Part shown: positions 15,682 to 24,023 of the stretch, one piece after another | Position numbering within the stretch: the stretch's first letter is position 1 | Layout of the letters: the number at the start of each line of letters is the position of its first letter | Virus record (IMG/VR): IMGVR_UViG_3300030419_003069 | Coordinates: 1-25,971 of that record | Strand: one strand, 5' to 3' | DNA from: a virus | DNA length: 25,971 nt | Notes under the pieces: generated by a model | Database searches by the model: none | What the model was told of the DNA's origin: nothing | Seen by the model: the letters and a program-made list of their open reading frames with translations, nothing else | Program-made: the position numbers and the translations under genes

Positions 15682-16913
15682 TATGAAAACGCCTTTGAAG
15701 CCGGGAATCCACCAAAAGGTAACTCTACATCAGTATTAGTATCAGTTGACCCTGTTGAACTTGCCGTGCCTGAATTTAAAGGTTTAAACCCAAATCTTTT
15801 CTTACAACCTGTAGTAGTTTTACTACAACCATCTCCTCTTTCCCAATATGCCCCTAGAGTAGGAGCTTGACTTTTACTTGGTTGTCTTGCTTTCCATAAT
15901 AATGTTTTATTATAAGTGGAAGAAGTAGCAACATTATCAGTAAAAGTTACATAATCTGCATTTCTATCATCAGTATAATTAAAATACTCAGTTCCGTGTG
16001 AATATGCTGCGTAAACTCTAACACGCTGAAAATTACTATTAGTATCAGAAGGAGTTCCTGGTGAGGACTCACTTTTAATAGCTTGCCAATAATTAGTTAT
16101 AGTATGACTAGTAGTGATAGTTCCATCTGCATTAAATCTATTAGTACTTTCTGTATTCTTATAGTAGGCATCTTTTGTTACTGCACCACTACTATAAGTA
16201 GTAAAACTTGTTGTGCTTGGAATTACTGGCTCATCATCTTTATTTACAAAAACTGTATATTCCGTACCTGTTGCATAAGCTCCAGAAATTATAGTATATT
16301 TTCCTTCTTGATGCCAACGACAGCCACTCCTAGCTTTTTTCCATTCGGGTAAATCTGGACTAGCTCCTTGATATAAGAAAGGACATCTTTCAGGTAAAAC
16401 CTGTCTTGCTGGTATTTTTTCACCACTAAAGTCAAAAGGTGAAATTAATTCTATTTGTACTTGTTGTTTAGTTCTAGTTTTTATTCTATCAATTAACCAA
16501 ACTTGTCTTCCAAATTCTTGAGGTGGATTCGAATCTCCACTTTCTCCATATAGGTACTTTTTAAGAGTCATTCTTCTAATTACTCTTAATCCTAATAAAA
16601 CATTATAATCAAAAGTACCTACTGCATCAGAAAAAGTACTTGAAATATTTGCTAATGTAATTGTAGGTCTTGCTATTGCTCCTGAAGCTTTTAAATCAAA
16701 GCCCTCGGCATTAACTGGAATTCTAGTATAGGTTCTAACTGTTGATGGAGTATCATAATCTCTAAATTGTAGACTTGTAAAAGAAGCATCTTCATTTACT
16801 GATTCTGAAAAATATACAAAACTATCTTTTGCTATTTCTATTTCAAATAAGGTAATTAACTCGGAACCTGGGTCGAGTTTTTGTATGTCTTTTATAGCGA
16901 GATTTTGTGCCAT
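15681..16913 (-). CDS. Minor tail tip protein L-like, with four Cys and a large insert
   Basis: This protein has 410 residues. The first 160 match the lambda L pattern ('LITLFEIEIA', 'GFDLKASGAIARPTITLANI'). There are exactly four cysteines: C177, C198, C363 and C370. Lambda L holds a 4Fe-4S cluster on four cysteines of its C-terminal domain. The local motifs here are 'ERCPFLYQG', 'SGCRWHQ', 'GDGCSKTTTGCKKRFG' and 'ELPFGGFP', which fit that domain. Lambda L has 232 residues; the extra length lies mostly between C198 and C363, a Ser/Thr/Tyr-rich insert of about 150 residues that could form a surface domain on the tail tip. The cluster itself is inferred from family knowledge. Both gene ends overlap neighbours by one base. 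Confidence 0.85.
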   Translation of the reverse strand: MAQNLAIKDIQKLDPGSELITLFEIEIAKDSFVYFSESVNEDASFTSLQFRDYDTPSTVRTYTRIPVNAEGFDLKASGAIARPTITLANISSTFSDAVGTFDYNVLLGLRVIRRMTLKKYLYGESGDSNPPQEFGRQVWLIDRIKTRTKQQVQIELISPFDFSGEKIPARQVLPERCPFLYQGASPDLPEWKKARSGCRWHQEGKYTIISGAYATGTEYTVFVNKDDEPVIPSTTSFTTYSSGAVTKDAYYKNTESTNRFNADGTITTSHTITNYWQAIKSESSPGTPSDTNSNFQRVRVYAAYSHGTEYFNYTDDRNADYVTFTDNVATSSTYNKTLLWKARQPSKSQAPTLGAYWERGDGCSKTTTGCKKRFGFKPLNSGTASSTGSTDTNTDVELPFGGFPASKAFS

Positions 16914-17290
16914 TATGCTTCGTATACCCTTTCAAAAGTAGCACTTAAGCTATAATAGTCGTCATGTTCCCATACTTGATTCCATTGAGTACAAATTACC
17001 TTTACAGCAAGTTCACTACTTCCTGAATTAGAGTCTGGTACTGTGAAAGTAAAAGCAGTTACACCTTTTTTACTTTCAAAAAAGGCAACTATATCGTCAA
17101 TATCTGCTTTTGTCCTGTTGGCAAAATTTACTTTTATATCCTGTTTTAAATTATTTAATCCTCTAGATATACGCTGTGTATACCCATCTCCAAATTCATT
17201 TTTTATTACTTGTGGGTCTGTAGACCAGCCCATTCCTTTATCAGGGACTACTACGCCTAAACTTCCACTTATATCAAATCCTATTGCCAT
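16913..17290 (-). CDS. Minor tail tip protein (lambda M-like)
   Basis: The 125-residue product fits the phage minor tail protein M family (the group I know as PF05939). It has 'NEFGDGYTQRISRGLNN' near residues 30-46, then strand and helix 'DIDDIVAFFESKKGVTAFTF'. Next comes a Pro-containing turn, and then 'VICTQWNQVWEHDDYYSLSATFERVY'-type closing strands. M proteins take part in the distal tail tip where tube polymerisation begins. It starts one base after the tape measure stop, and its own stop overlaps the ATG of the L-like gene (TAATG), consistent with coupled translation of tip proteins. Length matches lambda M (109 residues) closely. Confidence 0.85.
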   Translation of the reverse strand: MAIGFDISGSLGVVVPDKGMGWSTDPQVIKNEFGDGYTQRISRGLNNLKQDIKVNFANRTKADIDDIVAFFESKKGVTAFTFTVPDSNSGSSELAVKVICTQWNQVWEHDDYYSLSATFERVYEA

Positions 17291-17291
17291 C

Positions 17292-20200
17292 TTAACCGCC
17301 TCCTGGTATTAAACCACCTGGTCTTTGTTGAACTTCTATTTCTTTTTGTACTGCTGCATTAATTGCTATTGCTAACTGTTTTCCTGACTCTGCGTCACTT
17401 GTAGTATCACTACTTCCTTCTGCCATATTTACATTAATTGTTGTGTTTGTATTTCCCGCCATATTACCTTTAACTGGTATACTTCTATCATTTCCTAATG
17501 GAACTACTGCTTCTGTACCATGAAGAACTGCTCCATAACCTGATTCTGGTCCTGTTGCAACTCCTCCACCTGAGAAAGACCTTCCTGCAGGACTAAATAC
17601 TCCTCCGTATCTTCCAAATCCTAGGAAGGCTTTGAAGAATGAGAAGATTGGATTATCTCCAGTAGCTGCCTTCAGTGCAGCTGTTGTTTGTTCAACTATA
17701 GCTGCTGCCATCTGAACTTTTGCGGCTATTTCCATAACTTTTGCCGCTTTATCACTATTTCCTGCAGCTGTTGCTAACATTGCTATTCCACCACCCATTT
17801 TAGTGATGCCATCTGCAAATCCTTGGACTCCTTCATTGAAAGTTTCGGCACCTGATTTCTTTGGTGTTGTCCCTGCTCCAGCAACAATTTCTCCATTTTC
17901 TCCCGTGCCCTCTCCGTCCTTTTCCTCTTTGTCATTATTTTGTTGTATAACTACCGGAATTGAGCCGTCTAATAATTGAAGCTTACCATCATCACCAATT
18001 TGATACCCCATCTGGTTTAATACATCATACTCTCCTGCTATATCTGCTTGAGTTATCCTACCAGGAGTTACATTTGGGTCTCCTTGCCAATTTGGTCCTT
18101 GCCATTGTTGTAATCCTTGTTGCAAATAGCCAGGCGCAGTCATAGCATTAATGTTAAATCCATTTACTGTGGTAGGTATGTCTGAAAGGTCGTTTTGTGT
18201 CCAGCTGTACAGATTTCTTTGACTACGCATTGACTTCACCATGCTGTCGTAGTCCCAACCAAACGCTCCTATTTCCCAGGTAGTATCAGCACTATATTTC
18301 TCTTGACCATCTGGAACATCTACATAGCGCTGGCCGCCTGGGGCATTCTTGTCTTTTATCAGCATTTGGTCATATTTCTCTAACCATTGATTAGCTTCTG
18401 TCCACATCTTACCCTGTTCTGACTTCCAAATTTTAAAAGCTTCATCAAAACTAAGTCCACTAGGCATTGAAGAAACCTGATTTGGTCTATTTTTGAAGTC
18501 TTCTGAAGCATTAGGTCCAGTAAATCCAAGAGCAGCTAGTTTCTTAGGGTCACGATATACATCGGACTGAAAGTCTACTGCTTTCCCTTTTCTATATTGG
18601 TCCATTTCATGTTTACTAAGAGTTTCCATGAATAGTTGTTCTGCTACAGTACTACCTATAAATGCTTGACTACCTTCATATAATTCTTGACCTTCTCTTC
18701 TCTTTTCTAAGTCTTTAATTTTCTTTAATTGTATTTCTGCTCTGTCCCGAGCCAGTTTTTCTTTAGCTTCGTTTGTTCCTGTTATAGCATCGGATATTGC
18801 TGCAGCTGCATCTTTTCCACCTTCTACCACTGCTGTCTCAATTTTATCGGCTCCTGATGTAAATGCTGTTGACAGCGTGTCTGATACTGTTAGGGAGCTT
18901 TTTTCCACTGCATCGGCAATTTCTTCGCCAGGAGACTTCTCTTTATCATCTCCCCAACCTCCGAATAAATCTTCCATTAATCTTCCAGCAACTACTCTTC
19001 CCATTTCGTCAGATATAGCTTTTGTTATATTTGTACCGATTTTTGCAAAGGCATCTTCTTCGTTTCTTATAGCTCCACCGATTGCTTGTCCTAAATCTTT
19101 TTCTAAATTATTATAAATGTTGGTTACGGCTTTATTCATCATATCGGCCTGCTTCTCCAGCATTTCTAATTTTTCTCTTTCAGCTTGTATTGCTAATCCT
19201 GATAATTCGAGTTGGTATTCTAATTCTTTTCTTCTTTTCTCGTCTAAGTCTTCCATTTGTTCTGCAACAAATAGTTTTTGAAGTTCAAAAGCAACTTCCA
19301 TCTCTCTAAGTTTGAATTCTTGTTGTCCTATCTTAGCTCTATTTTTTGCCTCACGAACTGCTTTTAGTCCTAAAGTAGTTCTCTCGGCTTCCATTTGTAA
19401 CAGCATAGCTCCTAATTTGAATTCAGTTTGTTTCTCATTTATTATAAACCATGTGTCTTTCATTCTACGGGCAAAGACCATTTCGGATTCTAATTCTTGT
19501 ACGCCAAGTTCATCACCTAATTCTTTAGCAACTTTAATCATTCTTTCTAGTGCTTTTTCTTGTGTAATTATTTCTGTAATTAACTTAGAGTAAGGTAATT
19601 GTGGTAATGTCTGAATTAAATCATTTGTAATTTTTAATTCATTCTTTTTAGATTGATTATAATCTGTTACAGCTGCTGTTGCATCACCATAAAAATCAAC
19701 TAACTTCATACCTAGTTGAATATGTTCTTCCGTAATATCGTTTCCTTGATAAATTGTGGTAAATAACTCTTCTGCTCTAACATCGAATTTTCTTACTGAT
19801 TCTAGAACATTTAGCATACCTGTTTGAACTTCTGCGAACGCTTCTGGGTCTAAAACTTTATCTACTTGTAAATCCATGTACTTTCTAAGGTTAGTACCTA
19901 GGTCTGCACTTACTATTGCATTACCTATCTGCTGAATTTGCATCATTAAGCCTTTGCTTTTTAATTCCCCTTTCTCAAAACTATCTGCTACACCTTTTAG
20001 TTCTTCCCCTAAAGTGTTTAATGATTTGGATAATTCGTCAGTTTCTTTTCTAAATTTTACTAGATTTTCTGGGTCAGGATTAAAAAATTTCCATGCTTGA
20101 ACAACCATTTGAATTGCGATTACAGCTATACCTAACCACCCAGCAAAACTCATTAAACCAACTAATGCTTGTTGTAGTATCTTCATAGACCCGATAAATT

Positions 20201-21449
20201 TTCCATATTCGGCAAGCATTAGGGTTAAATGCATTTTAAACCTTAGTCTAATTTTCTTAAATCCTGTTGCTTCATCTATTTCTCTTTGTTTTATTAATAA
20301 CTTAAGCTCCATTCTAAGTCTTTTTTCTTGAGCTAAAGTCCAAGAATGATGATTTTTTATTAGTTTCTTTCTAGTGTCTAAAGATTTTTGAAAATCTTGT
20401 AAATCTTTCTTAGTAGAAACACCCTGTTCAAGTCTTTCTAACCTTGCCTTTCCTGCTTTACCTGTACCAGTAACTTGACTTAATACATCTGTTCTCATTC
20501 CTTTGAATAGTTCAGGGGTAGCTAAAGTCTGTATACCAGGTAATAATTGTTTACCAATACTAGCTACAAAAACACCTATAGCTGCTGATGCTGCCCATAT
20601 ACTGTCTGCTAATGTTTTTCCGAAGAACTCGGCTACTGGCGCTATAGCATTTCTTATATTATTTAAAACTTCATCAAACTGAACACCTAATTGTGTTAAA
20701 GCACTAACTCTACCTTCTATTAATCCAAACTTTTCGTCTGCCTGCAAAAGAACATCATTGGCAATCGCTTGTGATTTTTGGAAAGTTGTTAATTCGTTTT
20801 TATTTAGATTTAATGCTGCTGCATATCTAGTCGTTGCTTCTTCTAGTCTTAATACGATACCTAATTCATCTAAGAGTTCGGGTTCGGCTTTTGTCACACC
20901 TCGAACAAGCCTATTGAATGAGTCTGTCGTATCTCTACCTAAAGCAATGGATACTTTTCTTGCTGCTTCACCTAATTCGTTTAACTGAGAAGGTGATAGT
21001 CCTGAAGCTAAACCTATTGCTCCTGCTTGTGAAGCTTCTTTAAAAGTTATTTGTCCATCTGTTGCCGCCTGTAAGTCTTTTGCCAAGCTTCTCATAGCTT
21101 TACCAGTTATAGCTGCGAATCGTGCTTGACCTTCTTGCAATACTCTAAAGTCTGCTGCATCTTTTAAGAAACGGAATACAGCGTCAACAGCAAATAACTG
21201 AGCTGCTAAAGTCGCATAGGCAGGCACAAGGCCTCCAGTGATACCTTGTGACATTTTTGAAAAGTTTTTTGATGCGTTAGACGACTGTTGTGATAGACCT
21301 TTCATAGCACGGTCTGTGCTATGAACATTTTTGTCTAATAGATTGAAGCCTTGACCAGTTTTTCTAGCCTTCTTCTCGGTATTTTTTAACGAACCCTTAT
21401 CATCGACCTCGATGGTAATAGTTGCGCCATGTATTGTTTGTTTTGCCAT
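17292..21449 (-). CDS. Tape measure protein (lambda H-like)
   Basis: At 1385 residues, this protein follows the chaperone pair, as tape measures do. It sets tail length by spanning the tube lumen. Residues 1-70 are polar; a helical part follows with 'GVTKAEPELLDELGIVLRL' near 185, a segment type I know from tape measures. There are two hydrophobic stretches, near 281-303 ('SAAIGVFVASIGKQLLPG') and near 428-455 ('FAGWLGIAVIAIQMVV'), which could enter the host membrane during DNA delivery. Residues about 673-785 are a long charged coiled coil. The C-terminal 100 residues are Gly-rich and contain 'HGTEAVVPL', a motif common at tape measure ends. If it is mainly helical at about 0.15 nm per residue, the tail would be about 200 nm long. 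No lysozyme or peptidase motif was recognised. Confidence 0.92.
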   Translation of the reverse strand: MAKQTIHGATITIEVDDKGSLKNTEKKARKTGQGFNLLDKNVHSTDRAMKGLSQQSSNASKNFSKMSQGITGGLVPAYATLAAQLFAVDAVFRFLKDAADFRVLQEGQARFAAITGKAMRSLAKDLQAATDGQITFKEASQAGAIGLASGLSPSQLNELGEAARKVSIALGRDTTDSFNRLVRGVTKAEPELLDELGIVLRLEEATTRYAAALNLNKNELTTFQKSQAIANDVLLQADEKFGLIEGRVSALTQLGVQFDEVLNNIRNAIAPVAEFFGKTLADSIWAASAAIGVFVASIGKQLLPGIQTLATPELFKGMRTDVLSQVTGTGKAGKARLERLEQGVSTKKDLQDFQKSLDTRKKLIKNHHSWTLAQEKRLRMELKLLIKQREIDEATGFKKIRLRFKMHLTLMLAEYGKFIGSMKILQQALVGLMSFAGWLGIAVIAIQMVVQAWKFFNPDPENLVKFRKETDELSKSLNTLGEELKGVADSFEKGELKSKGLMMQIQQIGNAIVSADLGTNLRKYMDLQVDKVLDPEAFAEVQTGMLNVLESVRKFDVRAEELFTTIYQGNDITEEHIQLGMKLVDFYGDATAAVTDYNQSKKNELKITNDLIQTLPQLPYSKLITEIITQEKALERMIKVAKELGDELGVQELESEMVFARRMKDTWFIINEKQTEFKLGAMLLQMEAERTTLGLKAVREAKNRAKIGQQEFKLREMEVAFELQKLFVAEQMEDLDEKRRKELEYQLELSGLAIQAEREKLEMLEKQADMMNKAVTNIYNNLEKDLGQAIGGAIRNEEDAFAKIGTNITKAISDEMGRVVAGRLMEDLFGGWGDDKEKSPGEEIADAVEKSSLTVSDTLSTAFTSGADKIETAVVEGGKDAAAAISDAITGTNEAKEKLARDRAEIQLKKIKDLEKRREGQELYEGSQAFIGSTVAEQLFMETLSKHEMDQYRKGKAVDFQSDVYRDPKKLAALGFTGPNASEDFKNRPNQVSSMPSGLSFDEAFKIWKSEQGKMWTEANQWLEKYDQMLIKDKNAPGGQRYVDVPDGQEKYSADTTWEIGAFGWDYDSMVKSMRSQRNLYSWTQNDLSDIPTTVNGFNINAMTAPGYLQQGLQQWQGPNWQGDPNVTPGRITQADIAGEYDVLNQMGYQIGDDGKLQLLDGSIPVVIQQNNDKEEKDGEGTGENGEIVAGAGTTPKKSGAETFNEGVQGFADGITKMGGGIAMLATAAGNSDKAAKVMEIAAKVQMAAAIVEQTTAALKAATGDNPIFSFFKAFLGFGRYGGVFSPAGRSFSGGGVATGPESGYGAVLHGTEAVVPLGNDRSIPVKGNMAGNTNTTINVNMAEGSSDTTSDAESGKQLAIAINAAVQKEIEVQQRPGGLIPGGG

Positions 21450-22261
21450 CTACTTTTTAATCTTACTTTGCCTTGCTTTGGCTCTTTGCTTTTCAGCTTG
21501 TTTTTCGTTTATCGAATTACTGTGCGTATTTTCTATATGCTTCAAAAAGTAGACTACTGTCTTTTTATCTTCAATTTCATAAATTTTGAGTAAGAGTTCT
21601 AATGATGACATGTCTTTACCCATGTACATACCACTCATACCGTCCCATCTATCTGATAGTAGCGAATATAGAAGAAATGCCTGTTGTACCTCCAAGGGAT
21701 ACATTCTCATCTCTGGAGGCATTTTTTCTGGGTCAGGCTCTTCTCCTAAGTGTTCGCATAACTGAAGATATTTATCGACATCTATGCTTTCGGAGTATTG
21801 TCTTTTAAATAAAGCAAGTATGTAATCTACTTGCTCTTGGTAAAATTTTCTAAATCTCCGACAGTTTCAGAAACCCAGTTGTCGAAATCCGCAGAGTTTT
21901 TCATCATTAACTCTGCATTCTCTTGTGACCAAGGTAGTTCGTCATCAGGGTCCTGCTTACTTACATCTACTAATAGAAGCTCTTCTAAGTACTTGTACTT
22001 TAAGCCGCTCCAGCCTTTAATAATTGCTTTACAGTATTCAGTTAAGAATTTATCATTATCAAGCTGTTCTTCGTATGACCTAGTTTTTTTATTGAACTGT
22101 TGTGATACACTACGATTTCTAAGTTTTAGCAATTCTTCTCTTGCTAAATATGTGAGATTAACTGAAAATCCTTCCATTCCTGGATAATCAATTCCCACAG
22201 TCTTGCTTGGAGTTAATAAACTCTTAAGCGATACTGGTTGTGTTTTTTGTGTTTCTGCCAC
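21450..22261 (-). CDS. Tail assembly chaperone G-T fusion made by -1 frameshift
   Basis: Reading zero frame from 22261 to 21842 and then re-reading base 21842 in the -1 frame gives a 270-residue protein: 140 residues of G followed by 130 T residues ending at 21450. The -1 frame has no stop from the slippery site to 21450. Its joining segment starts 'YQEQVDYILALFKRQYSES' and passes through 'LCEHLGEEPDPEKMPPEMR' without a break. The T part contains 'YPLEVQQAFLLYSLLSDRW' and ends in a Lys/Arg-rich tail 'AEKQRAKARQSKIKK'. In lambda the G-T form binds the tape measure through its T domain. A 90-residue reading from the ATG at 21722 is just the last part of T and is unlikely to be a separate gene. 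The tape measure gene starts one base after the stop. Confidence 0.8.
21813..21835 (-). promoter_or_regulatory. Stem-loop downstream of the slippery site
   Basis: AGCAAGTA (21835-21828) and TACTTGCT (21820-21813) are perfect inverted copies around the loop GATTACA. One further G-U and one A-U pair can extend the stem. It starts four to six bases after the slippery heptamer, the spacing at which such structures stimulate -1 frameshifting, and it includes the zero-frame stop codon. Confidence 0.7.
21827..22261 (-). CDS. Tail assembly chaperone G (short, unshifted product)
   Basis: This 144-residue protein comes before the tape measure and after the major tail protein, the position of lambda G. 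Chaperones of this type coat the tape measure and recruit tube subunits during tail assembly and are absent from the finished particle. The protein is mostly helical, with 'LTYLAREELLKLRNRSV' near residues 38-54 and 'YCKAIIKGWSGLKYKYLEEL' later. It starts with GTG at 22261, supported by AGAGGA about nine bases upstream; the GTG and the terminator just before it both suggest a reduced level. Near its 3' end is a slippery heptamer (21848-21842), so a fraction of ribosomes should shift into the -1 frame and make the longer G-T protein. Confidence 0.8.
   Translation of the reverse strand: MAETQKTQPVSLKSLLTPSKTVGIDYPGMEGFSVNLTYLAREELLKLRNRSVSQQFNKKTRSYEEQLDNDKFLTEYCKAIIKGWSGLKYKYLEELLLVDVSKQDPDDELPWSQENAELMMKNSADFDNWVSETVGDLENFTKSK
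21842..21848 (-). promoter_or_regulatory. Slippery heptamer for -1 ribosomal frameshift
   Basis: On the minus strand the zero-frame codons GAA AAT TTT ACC contain A AAT TTT, a canonical X XXY YYZ heptamer (AAATTTT) in the right frame. It lies 12 bases before the zero-frame stop TAG (21829-21827). After slippage, TAC is the next codon and the frame stays open into the T domain. Confidence 0.8.
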
Positions 22262-22275
22262 TTTAATTTCCTCTT

Positions 22276-22311
22276 AAAAAAGAGTGCGGAAGCTCGAGAA
22301 CTTCCACACTC
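22276..22311 (-). terminator. Rho-independent terminator after the major tail protein gene
   Basis: Read on the minus strand, GAGTGTGGAAG (22311-22301) pairs with CTTCCGCACTC (22292-22282). This makes an 11-bp stem with one G-U pair and an 8-base loop, followed at once by six T (22281-22276). It lies in the 61-base gap between the major tail protein and the chaperone gene. Since all downstream tail genes are needed, it probably acts as a partial terminator that lowers their expression relative to the tube protein. Confidence 0.85.
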
Positions 22312-22322
22312 GGTTATTCTAA

Positions 22323-23549
22323 TTATGCTCCTACATAAGTTACTTTAACTTCGTTGGTAGCATTTGCTGCTGTTGATGATGATAAATCAGACGGTAAGCC
22401 GTGGAAGGCTACATCTACTGATATTACATCTTCAAAGCTGTGTGTTGGTAATTCCAAATGTGCTTTCGGAATTGCAACATTACATCGAGGTGTTTGACCT
22501 GAGCCACCTATACTAAATGTCATTGCAAATGCATTAGTAATTACACCTCTTGATTCTTGCATTCTTTCGAATAGGTCTAATGAACCGTTAGCAGCATCGT
22601 TTAGATAACAAGTAAAGTTACCTGATACTGACCTTGTTCCCATTACATGTCCTAATGGAAGGTTCACTGTTCCTAAAGTTTCAGGAGTTACATAAGTAAG
22701 ATTGTTTTCTATGGTAATATTACCACCTGTAAGAGTCATTGAGTAAGTTTGGTCAGATGAACTGTTACTATCCAATGCTCCTAAAGTACCTGTAGCTTCT
22801 GATACATCGAAACTGATTGCTAAATCTGTTAATTTCTGTCTAATAAAGTTAGATGTAGTATCTACACCTTCTCTTATTAATCCTTTTGCGGTGTTTCCAC
22901 CTGTACTTGTATCGAGTGCTGCAACTTCTTCAATTGTTTGTCCTTGTCCAGACCACCCAACTTGGGCGATTCCTTCAATATCAAAATCAATTGATGCTGA
23001 CCCTACTGAACAATTGGCTAGTTTATAAACTGTTACACCATCTGTTCCTGTAGTATACGCTGCAGTAGTGCTATCTTTAGCGGCTCCTAGTACAAAAAAC
23101 ATATTAAAAGTTCCAAGTGTTACTTGGTTAGAATTTGCAAAATCAAATTCCATCTTTGATGTATCGTTTGCATAGTCTCCACCACTAGACCTGTCATAAG
23201 TGTTTGCACTCATAGCAGCCCATAATGGTCCTTCTACTGCGAAGTGGCACCCGCTGTCCGCGTGGTCGCCACTGGTCATTTTAGCATTTGAGCCTGATTT
23301 TGTAGGCCTCATATAAGTACTGAAACTCCATTCAGCTGGCGCAAAAGAGTCAGTAAACATTGCTCTACCTCTTTTTGTATACCCAGTTGAACTTGCTGCT
23401 TCATTCAAAGTAATCTCCGAAGTATTTGTAGCTTGACTGAATGAGAAACCATCTAATACAGGTATTTCAAATAACGCTGTAGTAGACGCTGTTCCGTCTT
23501 CACTCCATTCCATAAATACTTTGGTATCTCTACTAAAGAAAAATGCCAT
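22323..23549 (-). CDS. Major tail (tube) protein
   Basis: This 408-residue product is beta-rich and begins 'MAFFFSRDTKVFMEW', followed by 'IPVLDGFSFSQATNTSEITLNEA'-type strands. An Asn/Ser/Thr-rich start with a 'SQ.T.tsEitl.E' segment is typical of long-tailed phage tube proteins, which stack as hexamer rings around the tape measure. It sits between the tail terminator and the chaperone pair, the usual place of lambda V. It is longer than lambda V (about 250), so the second half may hold an extra surface domain; it reads as beta strands, for example 'YSMTLTGGNITIENNLTYV'. A GGAG precedes the ATG at 23549 by about seven bases. A strong terminator lies just after the stop, as expected for a product needed in many copies. 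Confidence 0.75.
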   Translation of the reverse strand: MAFFFSRDTKVFMEWSEDGTASTTALFEIPVLDGFSFSQATNTSEITLNEAASSTGYTKRGRAMFTDSFAPAEWSFSTYMRPTKSGSNAKMTSGDHADSGCHFAVEGPLWAAMSANTYDRSSGGDYANDTSKMEFDFANSNQVTLGTFNMFFVLGAAKDSTTAAYTTGTDGVTVYKLANCSVGSASIDFDIEGIAQVGWSGQGQTIEEVAALDTSTGGNTAKGLIREGVDTTSNFIRQKLTDLAISFDVSEATGTLGALDSNSSSDQTYSMTLTGGNITIENNLTYVTPETLGTVNLPLGHVMGTRSVSGNFTCYLNDAANGSLDLFERMQESRGVITNAFAMTFSIGGSGQTPRCNVAIPKAHLELPTHSFEDVISVDVAFHGLPSDLSSSTAANATNEVKVTYVGA

Positions 23550-23561
23550 ATTATTTCTCCA

Positions 23562-24023
23562 TCAATATCGAACTTCAAGGACGATTTCTCCTACGCCCAA
23601 GGGTTCGAGTACGCCTTCATCTGTATCTACTGATTGAATTGTTGTTTGCACAGTAGTATGAGATGTACCTGTTGAGTCTGTGTAGGTTAAAGGATCATTA
23701 TCCTCCAACACAGTTTCAACATCTTCTAACAGTTCCTCTAGTGCTTCAATGACATCACTATCATCACTCACATAGCATCGAACTGTTATCGTTAAAAATC
23801 TAAATCGAAAGCCGCCGCCGTCGTATTCTCTTGTTTCTGCCCCCGCTCCTATATGTATAGTAGGAAACTCGTCAACTTCGTCCCAAAATTTTAATCGTCT
23901 TTCGACTTTTGCTACCGAAGTCCTGTAGGGAGCTTGTCCATTGATATCTTCGAGAACATCAGCTATTGCTTCTACAATGGCTCTGCGACGCGACGAATAT
24001 CTTCTTGCTGTCGTTGAGTCCAT
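23562..24023 (-). CDS. Tail terminator (lambda U-like)
   Basis: This 153-residue protein is placed directly before the major tail protein, where lambda U and its relatives lie. Tail terminators cap the tail tube when it has reached the length set by the tape measure and give the surface for head joining. The sequence starts with a helix rich in Arg and Ala ('RRRAIVEAIADVLEDI'). Beta strands and an acidic helix 'IEALEELLEDVETVLED' follow, and it ends in a strand 'EIVLEVRY'. This alpha/beta layout with a closing beta strand is common in the U/gp10/minor-tail-Z group. The ATG at 24023 follows the previous stop directly (TAAATG) and has GGAG upstream. The role comes from order, size and fold-like pattern; no catalytic residue is expected. 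Confidence 0.6.
   Translation of the reverse strand: MDSTTARRYSSRRRAIVEAIADVLEDINGQAPYRTSVAKVERRLKFWDEVDEFPTIHIGAGAETREYDGGGFRFRFLTITVRCYVSDDSDVIEALEELLEDVETVLEDNDPLTYTDSTGTSHTTVQTTIQSVDTDEGVLEPLGVGEIVLEVRY

Noticed and set aside
21450-21722. A separate 90-residue gene starting at the ATG at 21722
   Set aside because: The frame is open 40 codons further upstream to the slippery site, with coding-like sequence, and the G-T arrangement explains it better.
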